DNA of 64,000 bases, taken from positions 124,001 to 188,000 of the forward strand of contig SWBL01000032.1 in NCBI GenBank assembly GCA_024195585.1. The letters run 5' to 3'. The DNA is from Aureobasidium sp. EXF-3400 (lineage: Eukaryota > Ascomycota > Dothideomycetes > Dothideales > Saccotheciaceae). Shown here piece by piece: positions 11,339 through 23,400 of this stretch. Every line of letters starts with the position of its first letter. Positions within the stretch are counted from its first letter, which is position 1. A program made the translations under genes and the position numbers. The notes under the pieces were generated by a model. The model worked only from the letters and a program-made list of their open reading frames with translations. It was not told the DNA's origin and searched no databases.

Positions 11339-12055
11339 TCAGCTTCTGATCAAGTCTACATAGCGACGACCAAGATCATCGAAGCGTCTCCAGCATCTCC
11401 AGAAGCGTGCTGGCTCAAGATGAAGCAGGCGTGTGATGCCATTGGTATTCTGCGAAGTTGAGTACATCTGAACCAAGCAGAGATATATTAGCTCATGGGC
11501 TCTTCCTCGTGGTAGTAAGGGGTCGAGATTTCTTACCGTTCCTCTAGAAGTAGAGTCCGTCACAACCTCGTCTGCTGAGCCCAAGAGTTCCTCCAGTGTA
11601 AGTTCATGTTTAAGAGGGCTGCCTCCTGAGATGGGCCTGCCTCGCTTGAGATGCTTTCGCTTCTTGTGCGATGGCAGTTCCTGTCTTGCTCTTCTGATTT
11701 GAAGGAATCCTCGTTTGAAGGTGCGCTGACAGGGGCCACACCTTTGTTGAGTGCGGAGAACGATATTCGAGGTACTCTTGCAAGCTGCCTTAGAAACAAG
11801 CTTTGGTGGTGGCGGAGGAGATAAAGCGTCGTTACTCGATGGCGATGAAGTTGCGCTTGTCTTGTCTGATGCTCGCTCGAGAGTTCTGCCCCTGCTTGGT
11901 GTACCATCGTTGCTGTCGTTGTTGTCGACTCTGGTTCTTGAATGATTCTTGGTCTTGCTCGTGGTCTTCGTGACCCAAACGGTACTGCGGCATGTTGAGC
12001 GGTGGAATTGCGCGAAGTGGTTGCAGGAGTAATGTATCGAGACGGTGTTGCACAT
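11339..12055 (-). CDS. Cys-containing fungal hypothetical protein (215 aa spliced)
   Basis: The likely start is ATG 12055 (MCNTVSIHYSCNHFAQFHRS), a Cys/His-rich opening seen in many short fungal hypotheticals and suggestive of metal binding. Later CGPCQRTF supplies another CxxC pair, and the middle is Ser/Pro- and Lys/Arg-rich. A canonical 69-nt intron (GTAAGA...GCTAAT...CAG, 11536-11468) lies in frame, so splicing gives 215 residues while retention gives 238, both ending at the same stop. The last exon encodes LLHLEPARFWRCWRRFDDLG, an amphipathic segment. I do not recognise a named family. The frame is long, but codon evidence is moderate. Confidence 0.6.
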   Translation of the reverse strand: MCNTVSIHYSCNHFAQFHRSTCRSTVWVTKTTSKTKNHSRTRVDNNDSNDGTPSRGRTLERASDKTSATSSPSSNDALSPPPPPKLVSKAACKSTSNIVLRTQQRCGPCQRTFKRGFLQIRRARQELPSHKKRKHLKRGRPISGGSPLKHELTLEELLGSADEVVTDSTSRGTVRNLDPLLPRGRAHELIYLCLVQMYSTSQNTNGITRLLHLEPARFWRCWRRFDDLGRRYVDLIRS

Positions 12056-12915
12056 GGTTGGCAATGTCGTTTGGCAGGTTGATAAGAAGATCAGTGGTTG
12101 ATGAAGATGATCAATTGATGAGGACGATGAGTGCGCAGTCTCCTTGTGGGCAGATGTCGAAATTCCAAAGAGTCAATACCGTGACACAAAATGACGGTGC
12201 GCAAGCAAATGGAACTTGAAGCGATATTGTCGTGGACGATAGTTGCTGGAAGATGACTGCTAGTGCGCGCCTTCCTTAAGTGTAATTGGAAGGCATGCTC
12301 TTACATGAGCCTTCCCTGACGACTTGTTCCAGGCCATTGGTCGTCATGCTAGATCCAAATCACTTTGTTGTCTTTCACACCCAGCTTGAACTTGACCTCC
12401 ACCTTGGGATTCTCTCTTTTTGTCTTACATGCTCAAACCTATCGACGGGCTAGTCGTGGCAAGTTTGCCCTCCTATAACTGCTTTGAGTTTCATCCACTA
12501 AGAAGAGCCGTTGAAGTTGTTCTCTCTGGGTACATCTTTGGCATGTAAACAGTTGTGCACTATCACAGCTTAGGTAGGTATCGTTCTGCATGACTATGAG
12601 ACGTGAACTATGTATCAAAGACTTTAGTACGGCAACAGTACAAGACAATGGATTTGAGATTGAATAATTCGAGATGCTTCTTTGCAAAAGTATATGAGAC
12701 AACAATCTTACTCACAAGTACCCCTGCCAGGGAGCCAATGCACAGACACGTTATACATGGCAGAGTCGAGCATTTGGCGTGAAGAGAGGATCGTGATAAT
12801 TTACATTGATGGCTCACCTAAACCAGGCAGGGTTGACGCCCACGAATACTGCACAAGATCGACGCTGTACAGATGACAGCCATATTCTCACCCATTCTTG
12901 CGATTTATGTACAGC
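12056..12915. other. intergenic, no gene seen
   Basis: This lies between the 5' end of the Cys-containing protein gene and the 3' end of RIM1. It is AT-rich in part (12590-12700). Short open frames on both strands have no recognisable features. Confidence 0.4.
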
Positions 12916-13485
12916 TTATGATGCACCGAGACCGCTGCTGGGCTCTTCAGCGGCGCTTCTATCCGAGTCGGAGCGGTTCTGTGGACGGCTGAGGGCCTCG
13001 AAGTTGCCTGTGGTATTGGTTAGTTCGTGACGTAAGTCTCAGAAGGAGCGAGACTTGTCTTACGCTGAACGAGATTGAGACGAGTCTGGGTAGAGCCATC
13101 CTGGCCTTGGAAGGTGTCCATACGAGCATCGGCCTCGAGATAAAGGAGAGTACTTGATGATCATCAGCACCAAAGAGAAATCGGTTGGATCAGGAGGGTT
13201 GATGTCTTACCCCTTGGGCAGGTTCAAGAGCACATCTCTGCCAGGGCCCTCGGTGAAACTGGCGACTCTGAACCAGCTGGTCTGTCTCTCGCCATTCTCG
13301 TTCTTAGGGCCACTCTTGACACCAAGAGCATACCGCACCATCTCGCGACCGGTGGATGTGGGAGTGAGCTCGGGCTGGTCGGCGAGACGGCCAATGATCT
13401 GCATACGGGCCAGCGAATGGGCAGGCGAAGTGGAGAAGGCGCGAGCACCATTGAGGGCGCGAGGAATGGAGCGAGCGGCGAACAT
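12916..13485 (-). CDS. RIM1: mitochondrial single-stranded DNA-binding protein (151 aa)
   Basis: Exons 13485-13211, 13152-13064 and 13007-12916 join through two short introns (58 and 56 nt). The chosen ATG gives a mitochondrial presequence (MFAARSIPRALNGARAFSTS), whereas the longer upstream frame looks like leader sequence. An OB-fold follows: MQIIGRLADQPELTPT, RYALGVKSGPKNENGERQTSW, then LLYLEADARMDTFQGQDGST and TRLNLVQ, all typical of bacterial-type SSB. The tail is short and acidic/Ser-rich. The protein coats single-stranded mtDNA during replication. It is divergent from VPS18, with 221 bases between starts. Confidence 0.93.
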
Positions 13486-13706
13486 TGTGATGCGGATGGT
13501 TGTGTACGAGATGCAGAGCGCAGCTGTCAAGCTCTCAGGTCTAGAAGACGCGTCCGTCGCGTCGTGACACCTTGCGCCAAGATCAATCAACCAACGCCGA
13601 CCGCGATGACATCGGATCCATCTATACCATCTGCACGAGTGCCATGCATTGAGTTAATACTATCTTCCTAAACGCAATGATACAGTCATAGTCCAATTCT
13701 GATCTC
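13486..13706. promoter_or_regulatory. compact bidirectional promoter RIM1/VPS18
   Basis: 221 bases separate the two start codons of divergently transcribed genes. It must hold both promoters. No TATA-like element is obvious. Confidence 0.45.
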
Positions 13707-16689
13707 ATGGCCTACGACCCTTCAGGCGGCTATGCCGCTGCCGCCAGCAACATCCCGGACGCCTATGACCCCTCGTTGCCGGTCTTCGACGTACAGCGAG
13801 TGCAGCTCCGCTTCGATATCTCGTCCGACTTCGTCGCTGCCCAAGTCGCCAACAACGTTCTGATCCTCGCCCTCTCTACTGGCCGCATCCTTCGATTCGA
13901 TCTCGATAGCCCCGAGGACATCGACGACATCGACCTTCCCAAGAAGCCTTCCGAGATTGGTGTCATCCGTCGTCTATTCCTGGACCCTTCGGCCTCGCAT
14001 CTTGTCATCTCGACCACACAAGGCGAGAACTATTATCTACACACCCAGTCTCGCACCCCTAAGCCATTGGCCCGTCTAAAAGGCGTTCAAATTGAATCTA
14101 TCGCTTGGAACCCTTCACAACCGACTGCCTCGACCAGAGAGATCTTGATAGGTGCATCTGATGGCAACATCTACGAAACATACATCGAGCCCAGTACCGA
14201 GTTCTACAGAAGAGAGGAAAAGTACCTGAAGACCCTATACAACGTGCATGACGGTCCAATTGTTGGTCTGTCCGTCGAAATCACCTCCGATGTGCGCAGT
14301 GTTCTGGTAGCCACTCCTACAAGATTGTTGCTCTTTGTAGGCAAAGGCGGTCGCCAAGACAGTGCTTCCATCTATCCTAGACTTCTTGAGCGGGAGACCC
14401 CCGTGATACATCATCTCAAGGATGCCACTCCAGGTCCCTCGAGTTTGGTCACCATCTCTGAACCGGCAGATGCGTCTTTGTCAGAGTCCGCGCAGGAGAA
14501 CGTCTTTGCATGGCTTAATTCTCAGGGTGTTCTACATGGGGACTTTGCTGCTCTGGTACGAAATGCAGAAGATAGTCCGTTCTCATCAGCGAAATTATTA
14601 CCAAAGTCGACCATACCTCCTTCTCAGACCTCTGGAGGTCGGAACAAGCCATCCATGGAGTTCGTATCGTCCATCTCCTTGACACAATTCCATATCCTCC
14701 ATTTAATCGAAGGACGGGTGGTGGCAATAAACAGACTTGATGGCAGCTTGGTGTATGATCAGCTTGTTCTAGAGCCTGGCAATGCGCCGCTTGGTCTTTA
14801 TGCAGATCATAAGAAGAACACATACTGGCTGTTCACTCAGCGTGAGATATTCGAAGTCGTTGTAACAGATGAGGCCAGAGATGTGTGGAAAATAATGCTC
14901 CGAAACGAGCATTTCGATGCGGCATCGCGTTACGCCAAAACTGCAGCGCAGAAGGACGCTGTCGCTACCGCGTCTGGAGATCATCTGGTGTCCCGAGGCC
15001 GCTTCTCAGAAGCTGCCACTGTATATGGCAGGAGCACAAAACCATTCGAAGAAGTCGCGCTTACCTTTATTGACCAGGGAGAACAAGATGCTTTGAGAAA
15101 GTACCTCTTGACGAAACTCTCCGTCCTTAAAAGATCCTCAACTATGCAGAGAATCATGGTCGCCAGTTGGTTGGTCGAGCTTTTCATGGCAAAATTGAAC
15201 CTCTTGGACGACACTATCTCGGCCAAAGCAGAACTCTCCGAAGCAGCTCCTATCGCCAATGTACAAGAAGACTTACCTTCGATGCGCCGCGAGTTCCAGG
15301 ATTTTGTCTCCAAGTATAAATCGGACCTGGACAGAAAGACCACTTATGAGTTGATCAGTAGTCATGGACGAGAAGAGGAACTACTCTATTTCGCAAACGT
15401 CATTGATGATTATAACTATGTCCTGTCGTACTGGGTGCAGAGAGAACGATGGCAAGAGGCTATGTCGGTTTTGAAAAAGCAGACAGATCCAGAGATCTTC
15501 TATCAGTACAGCAGCGTGCTTATGACACATGTTGCTGTTGAGCTTGTGGAAGTCATGATGCGACAAAACAACCTAGAGGCTAACAAACTTATCCCGGCTC
15601 TTCTCAATTACAACAAAACGGCGGATGTCCCACTCAATCAGGTGAGCAATTCCAACATCACACTATGAAGTCAGGCTGACCAGTCCACTAGAATCAAGCC
15701 GTTCGCTATCTCCAGTTCTGCATCAACCAAAGACATTCGACGGAGACTGCAGTCCACAACACGGTGGTTTCTATCTACGCTGCACATCCGACCCAAGACG
15801 AAACTGCACTCTTCCAGTATCTCCAAACACAAAGTGCCTCACATGAGCAAAACTACGATGCAGACTTCGCTCTTCGTCTCTGCATTGCCCACCAGCGTGT
15901 CCAATCATGTGTGCACATTTACTGCACTATGAATCAATATGCTCAAGCTGTGGACATGGCACTGAAGCACGACCAGATGGATCTGGCTGCAAACGTCGCT
16001 GACCGCCCTGGGAATGATCCGGCTCTGCGCAAGAAGTTGTGGTTGAAAGTTGCCAAAAAGGTTATCGGCCAAAGCAAAGGTATCAAGGCCGCTATGGACT
16101 TCCTCAAGCGCTGCGAATTATTACGCATTGAAGACTTGATTCCGTTCTTCCCAGACTTTGTGGTCATTGATGATTTCAAGGAAGAGATTTGTGCTGCTCT
16201 CGAAGAGTACTCACGACAAATTGAGGGATTGAAGCGAGAAATGGACGAAAGTGCGAACACGGCGCAACACATCAAAGAGGACATTAAGTCCCTCGACCAA
16301 AGATACGCTATCGTCGAACCTGGCGAGAAGTGCTGGAGCTGCAGGCTTCCCCTGTTGATGCGCCAGTTCTTTGTGTTCCCTTGTCAGCACTCTTTCCACG
16401 CCAATTGCCTTGGCAAGATGGTGCTGCAGAGCGTTGGTATGGGCAAAGGCAAGCGCATCAAGGAGCTACAGACCGAAGTCGGACGAGCTGTTGTCACAGG
16501 CAAGAAACGAGAACGTATGGTCAAAGAGCTGGATGCCCTTGTCGCAGGCGCTTGGTAAGTCAGATCCTGCTAGCCCCGCAAGCAGCCTGCTAACAGATCA
16601 CCAGTGTGCTTTGCAGTGAGATGGCCGTCAAACGCATTGATGAGCCCTTTGTAACTGCCAGCGATAACAAACACGAGTGGACCATCTAG
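13707..16689 (+). CDS. VPS18: vacuolar sorting protein Vps18/Pep3, HOPS-CORVET subunit (960 aa)
   Basis: Exons 13707-15641, 15692-16554 and 16605-16689 (introns 50 and 50 nt) give 960 residues. The N-terminal half is the Pep3/Vps18 beta-propeller region (VQRVQLRFDISSDFVAAQVA, LVISTTQGENYYL, HDGPIVGLSVEI). A clathrin-heavy-chain-like alpha-solenoid follows (YVLSYWVQRERWQEAMSVLK, LCIAHQRVQSCVHIYCTM, LALKHDQMDLA-like). A C-terminal RING-H2 has CWSC near residue 858, then CQHSFHANC, and CVLC near 933 supplied by the last exon; splicing is therefore needed for the final zinc ligands. The protein is a core of the tethering complexes for endosome and vacuole fusion. A coiled coil precedes the RING. 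Identification is strong. Confidence 0.95.
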
Positions 16690-18389
16690 GATTGGACATC
16701 TGACATAACAACACTCACCGATACCCCTGTATACAAATGTAATTTCCAGCTACTGCTTCAGCTGTTTCTTGATCAACGTGCCATGCCCATAGTCCATCGC
16801 AAGTTCAATGTGGAACGTTTGGCGTGAACCTTCACGCTAATATATCCCTTGTTGGTCCAATATAGGGTTGAATGAAGTGGGTACAAGCAAGCGTTTACGG
16901 GCGACTCTCACACAATCAGCCAAGGGTCTTGGTGGGTCATGAAGCTTGTAGACGTTCAGGACCTGGATACGAAAACTACACGGCATGTTGTTCCGGCTAT
17001 AAACCTACTAGTCGACTGATCATTGCATTTAAAAGGAGATTCAAGCAACATCTCGTGACAGCGCCGCGGTGATTTCTCTCGGTTTCTAAGACGGTTTGCC
17101 TAGATCTCTCCTTGAATCAGATACTCTGGTCAACTTCCTGTCACCGGCTCTTAACGAGATGATCTCTTTTGAATATGTTTGTCAGATCGGCGTAGAAAAA
17201 CTCTTACCGCATCCGCCACGTGTGCGATCGACGTCGTAGGAGAGCGTCGGCCGAAAAGATGGCAATACTGCTACAACCTGCCGTTCCATCGGTTCTGACG
17301 GCTGCGGTCCCTCGGAGGACGATGGCAGTGTCAGCGAATCGGGCCGAAAGGAACTACCAATTATTGGGGGTGTGCCAGGAAATTATTCGGAGACCCCAAA
17401 CTTGCTCCAAGGAAAAAAGTGGTGCTGGCGGTGGAGGACCACATAAACCCCCAGCTCCGGCTAAACACGATTCAGAGTTGAGCTTGTCAGGAAGCCACGC
17501 TGTCATGGGGATGCCTCAGGTACGAGGACTGGCTTGTCTTTGATCTTCAAAAACCACACTATCTGGTCAAGCAGATGATAAGAAGGATGGTCAAGCAGTT
17601 TCTGTCACCTGTCGCGTGTCATGTTGGCATCCTGATTCTTCAGGAAGTGGGATGTCGATGATATCAAGGCGGAGGTTGGCGCCACCTCCGATGGAGATGC
17701 TTGTGCGCAAGCCAACCGCGGGCAAGGCGTCTTCTGCATGCTTGGCGCGATGACGCTTTTTTCGTCAGCCATAAGATCTATTTCTCGGGTGTGCTATGTA
17801 ACGTTGTATGAAGGAACGAGCGGTAACGGAAACATTCCCTCTAATTATTGATTTTGCTCGTCGTCACGAATCATGATTTCGTCTGGCGAATGCTATCGTA
17901 TGCTTAGAGCATACCATACGCTTGGAGATACCGGTGAGTCTGCCTCATGATTGTCTGATGTCTTAGCATCAGACTCATATTCTAAACCTGATCTGTGTTC
18001 TTGCGCGCAAGGACTTTATATTCCGTGCCAAAGCCCTCAAACTAAAGCCATGTGGGTCTTCGGTCACCGGGTCACATCGCAAGTTGCGGGCAGGGTTTTG
18101 CGGTTGCTTGCGAGGCTCAGAGTAAGATCTGCGCCTCCGTCGACTCCGTATCCAGCTGTTGGGTGACATCATGCTCCTTCCTTCCAAAATTCAAAACGGC
18201 CATATAAAGACCATAAGATCTTTCCCTTGCGTACTTTCCCCGCCATATTTCCCCTTCCCCAGTCTCTCCAGTATTTATCTGACGGGGTCAGACATCTGGA
18301 TATATACATTCCGTCTGAGATTACATCTTACACCGCCTCAGGTGTTCTCAGTATAACCATTATATTTTATTAATTGCACAACGCTCGAC
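16690..18389. other. gene-poor 1.7 kb gap upstream of the MFS transporter
   Basis: No supported gene was found. The only longer open frame (about 107 codons near 17220) has a composition unlike a protein. A palindromic E-box CACGTG sits at 17217-17222. TATA-like elements TATAAA (18203-18208) and TATATACA (18301-18308) lie 80-190 bases before ATG 18390 and may belong to the transporter promoter. Confidence 0.45.
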
Positions 18390-20103
18390 ATGGCTGGCAT
18401 GTTCGAGAACGAAAAGGTCGAGAACCCGGACTCGTCTGAACCCTCGATCGAACGCAGAGTCGACAATTCCGAAGTACCGTCACGCAAGAAGGAGACAGGC
18501 AACGGGTACGGTGGCGATGGCGACAAGATCATCTTAACAGAAGATGACTGCTACGAAGAGCTCGGCTTCTGCTTCCCAACTTGGAAAAAATGGATGATTC
18601 TTACCGTCATCTTCATCGTCCAGGTCTCGATGAACTTCAACACCAGTCTTTACAGTAACGCCATCACTGGTATGACGGAAGAGTTCAACATCAGTGCTCA
18701 GGCTGCTCGTTGTGGTGCTATGATCTTCCTTGTCCTCTACGCCTTTGGTTGTGAGCTTTGGGCACCCTGGTCCGAGGAGCTCGGAAGATGGCCTATTCTT
18801 CAGCTCAGTTTGTTCCTCGTCAACATCTGGCAAATTCCTGTCGGCGTCGCACAGAACTTTGGAACCGTTATGGCTGGTCGTGCCCTTGGTGGTTTGTCTT
18901 CTGCCGGTGGTTCGGTTACTCTCGGCATGGTTGCCGATATGTGGGAGGCCGACGAACAGCAATATGCTGTCGCTTTCATCGTCTTCTCCTCAGTTGGTGG
19001 TTCCGTCCTTGGTCCCGTTGTTGGTGGATTCGTTGAGCAATATGCTGCCTGGTATGTTTGGTTTTGATCCCCTTGACAAGTCATCACTAACACCATACAG
19101 GCGATGGAACATTTGGATCCAATTGATCTTCGGTGGCTTCGTTCAAGCTCTTCATTTCTTCTTGGTTCCTGAGACCAGAACCAGCATCATGTTGAACAAG
19201 ATCGCGAAGAGACGTCGCAAGGCTGGTGAGACCAACGTCTATGGTCCCACTGAGTTGATTCCCTGGAAGGACCGCTTCTCTGCAAAGGAGATTATTCAAA
19301 CCTGGATCCGACCTTTCAAGATGTTCTTGACCGAGCCTATCGTCCTTACGCTTTCACTCCTTTCTGGTTTCAGTGACGCCCTGATCTTCATGTTCTTGCA
19401 GTCATACTCCCTCGTCTATGATCAGTGGGGCTTCTCTGCCTATCAAGTTGGTCTTGCCTTCCTGCCTCTTCTTATCGGATACTTCCTCGCCTGGTTCTCT
19501 TTCTTCCCTGCCATCGCTCGTAACAAGAGACAACGTCGCGAGAAACCTAACGATGAGCACGCTCAGTACGAATCGCGTCTTTGGTGGTTGCTCTTCACGG
19601 TGCCCTGCCTTCCCATTGGTTTGTTCGGCTTCGCATGGACCAGCGGCGGACCTCCGATTCACTGGATTGGCTCCATGATCTTCAGTGCTGTTATCGGTAT
19701 TGCCAACTACTCCATCTACATGGCCACCATCGACTACATGATTTGCGCTTACGGTCCTTACTCAGCCTCTGCCACTGGTGGTAACGGATGGTCTCGTGAC
19801 TTCCTTGCTGGTGTCCTGACTGTCCCTGCCACTCCTTTCTACACCAACATCGGTGGCAAAGATCACTTGCAGTACGCTTCAACCATCCTGGCTTGTATCG
19901 CCTGCCTCCTCGTCGTCTCGGTCTACGTCATCTACTGGAAGGGACCTGTTCTCCGCAAGCGTTCGCCCTTCGCCCAGCAGTTGTCTTCTGCTCGTGAGGA
20001 GCATGGTGGAAGAAGAGCTTCGGCCATCTACGGCCCCAGCAGAACCAACTCGATGGCTGGAGCTTCAGTCAAGTCGAGTGCGTCCCACAGACAGTCTGTC
20101 TAA
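18390..20103 (+). CDS. MFS transporter, DHA1/polyamine-drug antiporter type (554 aa)
   Basis: Exons 18390-19051 and 19101-20103 are joined by a 49-nt intron. After about 65 hydrophilic residues come roughly twelve membrane helices. Features are FIVQVSMNFNTSLYSNAITG in helix 1, WAPWSEELGRWPILQ at the loop-2 motif position, GRALGGLSSAGGSVTLGMVA, GSVLGPVVGGF (antiporter-type motif C) and a long central loop ending in WKDRFSAKEIIQTWIRPFKM. The C-terminus is Ser/Arg-rich. The arrangement matches fungal DHA1 drug/polyamine exporters. Substrate is unknown. The large upstream gap may mean regulated expression. Confidence 0.9.
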
Positions 20104-20454
20104 ACTTGGACAACCAAAAGGACTTTGCTGTAATATTATCATGACTTGTTTTATTGTTTTGTTATCAAAAGGCTAGATACCCAATCATCAAATTATTTAC
20201 TTATTGTAATCACGATTGTTTCCCTGTGCCCTGTGCTCTATCTACTTTGCATAATACGGATGATAGAGGATCAATACGAGTGTAGGTGTTGATTCTTTGT
20301 TTGGATACTGGTTGCTATACATGAGATGAATCGACAAGAACAGATTTGAAACACGCTGAAAAGAAACGCCTATCGCTAAGGCTGAAGATAATAAAGCCAT
20401 ATCTATGTTTTAGCAAAGACAATGATTTTGAAAAAGTCATGCAGACTGATAACA
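20104..20454. other. convergent 3' spacer, no gene seen
   Basis: AT-rich sequence between the MFS transporter and PDS5 3' ends, expected to hold both polyadenylation regions. Nothing else was recognised. Confidence 0.4.
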
Positions 20455-23400
20455 CTACTCCATGTCTGACGGTGCATCGCTCAACTCCGAGTCACTGGCA
20501 ACGCCGTTCTTCTTTCTTCGGCTCGACCTCTTAGGAGCTGCAGCGGGAGGTGCCTTCTTGCCCTTGGCGCCAGCACGACCTGATCGTCTCGTTTGAGGTG
20601 CTTCTGCTGCTGGTGCTTCGATCTCTTCTTGAGGCTCCTCCGGCTCGACTGCTTCTTGTTCAGCCTCGTCGCTTGCTGCTTCGGCTTGTTCTGGCTCCTG
20701 CTCTTCAGCGTCATCCATCTCTTGATCTTCGGCGTCGCTTTCCTCGTCGTTACTATCGTCTTCGTCGGCGTCGTCGAGACCATCAGCTTCCTCTTCGCTG
20801 TCGCTCTGCTCAAGATAGCTCTTCGCTCCCGACTTGCGCGAGCTACGGCGAATCTCGCTTGCGGGCACAGAAGCCGTAGCGTTGGAAGCTCTCTTTCTGG
20901 GCGTCTTGACGCTCTTGGCTTTCTTCGTCGTTGCCTTGGTAGACTTACCCTCACTTGCTCTGGCTCGCTTTTTGGCTTGAGTGTTTGTGCTCTCAGACTT
21001 GCGTTTCTTGGTGCGCAGACGATCTCTGACCAGATCTTCAATGCTCTCCATCAGTTTTTCCGGTACGTATTGCTTGTCGGCGATCTCCTGAGCCACTGTG
21101 TGATTGGGTAGGGGTGCAAAGAGACCGGCAGGAAGACGAGGTTTGCCTGAATATACTGACAACGACCAGCCTTGCAGTTCTTGATATCTATGGATGACAG
21201 CCTGCGCGATGTCGGACAGACAGTACAGATTCTCGCTCTTGCTTTCATCGATGCCGTCCCGAACAGACTTCATTCTTTGAGCGATATGGTAGATCAAAGC
21301 GATATTTGCTGGCGTAGCAACAGCCTTCAGATAGAACATCATGTAATCAACAAAGTCTCGCAAGTTGTCCGCCTCCATTGAGAAATCTGGGTGATGAGCG
21401 AGGAGACTGATGAAGCGTGCGAAGGTGGTTTCCATGACAGTTTCGTTGGTTTTAGCAAACGCTGCAGCACGTCCCTTCAGCCATGTTGACGCCGGGTTCT
21501 TTATCACTGCATTTGGCTCGAAAGCATAAACAAAGACCAAAGTGTAGAAGCGTTGAGGAAGTCTGCCTTGGCCGAGATACTTCTTGATGGCGTCCACGAA
21601 TGCAGATCGAATCTCGGGCAGAGGATCCTGAGCAATGACAATGAGACGGTTGAAGTTCTTGGGCTCCATCAGTGCGTCAAATCGTTTGTGTGCGCTGCAA
21701 AGTTTGAGTAGCAAGATAGCGGCATTAAGTCGTAGGCGTGCCCTGTGGGGCTTGGGAGTTTCGCCTTGCGTCTTAGACAGCTCTCCGTCTTTGTCAACAA
21801 CCCGGTTCAAAAGCTTGAAGACTGGCAGCGCTAGCTCTGTGACCACAGACTCCATTTCACTGTCGGGTACAGACATAGCATAAGATCTGAGTCGGTTTGC
21901 TAAGATCTTGAGAGCCCAGATCTTGGCTTCGCATTCATCATCCGGTTCCTCTTGCCATTCCACATCGTCTGACTTGGCTTTTGTGCGTACCTGCAAGAGC
22001 ACTTTCTGGATCGCGATTTCCAAGATGTTATCATGTTCGTCCTCCGTGTCCTTGGCAGATAAAAGCATAAGTTGACTGAGCGCGGCCAATTTCGAGAGAT
22101 ATCCTTCTTCACCGTACTCGAAGCCTTGCACACACTTAGTGACAATGTCTTTGACGTACATGTCTTTCTTTTCGTCCGCAGCAACAATGACAGAAACCGC
22201 ATGCTTTGCGGCTATCGGTGGCTTTCCATGGAGAGCAAATTGGACCATAGCTTGCAGGAAGGCACGCTCACGAGGAATTTCTTGAGGATATCTCTGCGCA
22301 AAGCCTGCACATGCTTTTAATGTTTCGACGACTCCAGATTCAGTCGGCTTGTCTTTTGACGGTACTTGCTCCTGTAGTGTGGTGCACAAGCTGCGCACAT
22401 GTGCCTTGAAGACCTCGGGATTGTGAGTTGATATCTCCCTGAGCACTTCGTGCGCAGATGAACCAAGACCCTTGTCCTCTGTGCGAGAGATGTCGACAAT
22501 AGTTGGGACATGACTCTTGCTATAAACCAATACGCTGGCCTGATAGATTATGGGAAGGAGGGTCGTCAAGATTGCTGGAGTATGACCACTTTGCTCTTCA
22601 ACACGTTTTGTCAATTCCTTGATAGCATTGACGACCTTCTTGTAATCGCTGTCGGGATTAATTGCGAATCGGATAAGCTGGTAGCACCTCCTATCGTGCT
22701 TTTTAGCAAACTTCCAGAGGTGTTCGTTAGCTACAAGAGGTTCAGGACGTTCTCGCGCAAAGAACTCGATCAGTTTGGATAGTGAGCCACTTCCTTCCTT
22801 GCCATTCTTTGCGTTGACGCCTCCATTATAGTCTTCGCAGCGTTTCAGGAATGCCTCTAAATATTGTGCCCTCTTGGACTGTCTGGCCTGGAAAGTGAAG
22901 AACACCGTCTTGGCTTTCTGCTCGAGGTCCCGAACCAGCACTAAGATTCGCTCAGCACGAATAGCATCTGGACTTGATGCCTTCTCGACTTGCGAAGCCG
23001 GTATCTGGCTATCCTTGACCCGTTGAGAATCGCCGTTTGAGGTGGATTTGGTTTTGATAGGAGGAAAGCTTAAAGGTAGCAGTGAATCGTAAAGAACTTG
23101 TTGGACCAGTGCAGTGATCTCGCGATCGTTGATGTAGATGGCATCAAAAATGCGCGAAGGGATTGCCCCAAGAAGCATACGGACTCTATCGTTTCCCTCG
23201 GTGATAGCACCCGCGGCAACGCCCCAGATTCGACCAAGTAGAGACATGGCCTCGGCACGGACGTTATGCTTGCGGTCCTTGATTCTGTCGGCCAGGTTTG
23301 ATAGTACAGAGTCAGGAGTGGTGACACTGCCGCTTGAACCTATGCGTTGCACAATGGTCTCGAAGTCACAGCGACCAATGGCCTGCACAGCAGCAAGACG

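Noticed and set aside
13486..13590. Longer N-terminus for RIM1
   Set aside because: The extra residues precede the mitochondrial presequence and look like leader; ATG 13485 gives a typical import signal.
17220..17543. Open frame of about 107 codons in the gap before the MFS transporter
   Set aside because: Composition and lack of any conserved-looking segment suggest chance; no splice-linked extension was found.
20481..21111. Long open frames in both directions over the PDS5 C-terminus
   Set aside because: They are shadows of the low-complexity Lys/Glu/Asp codons of PDS5.
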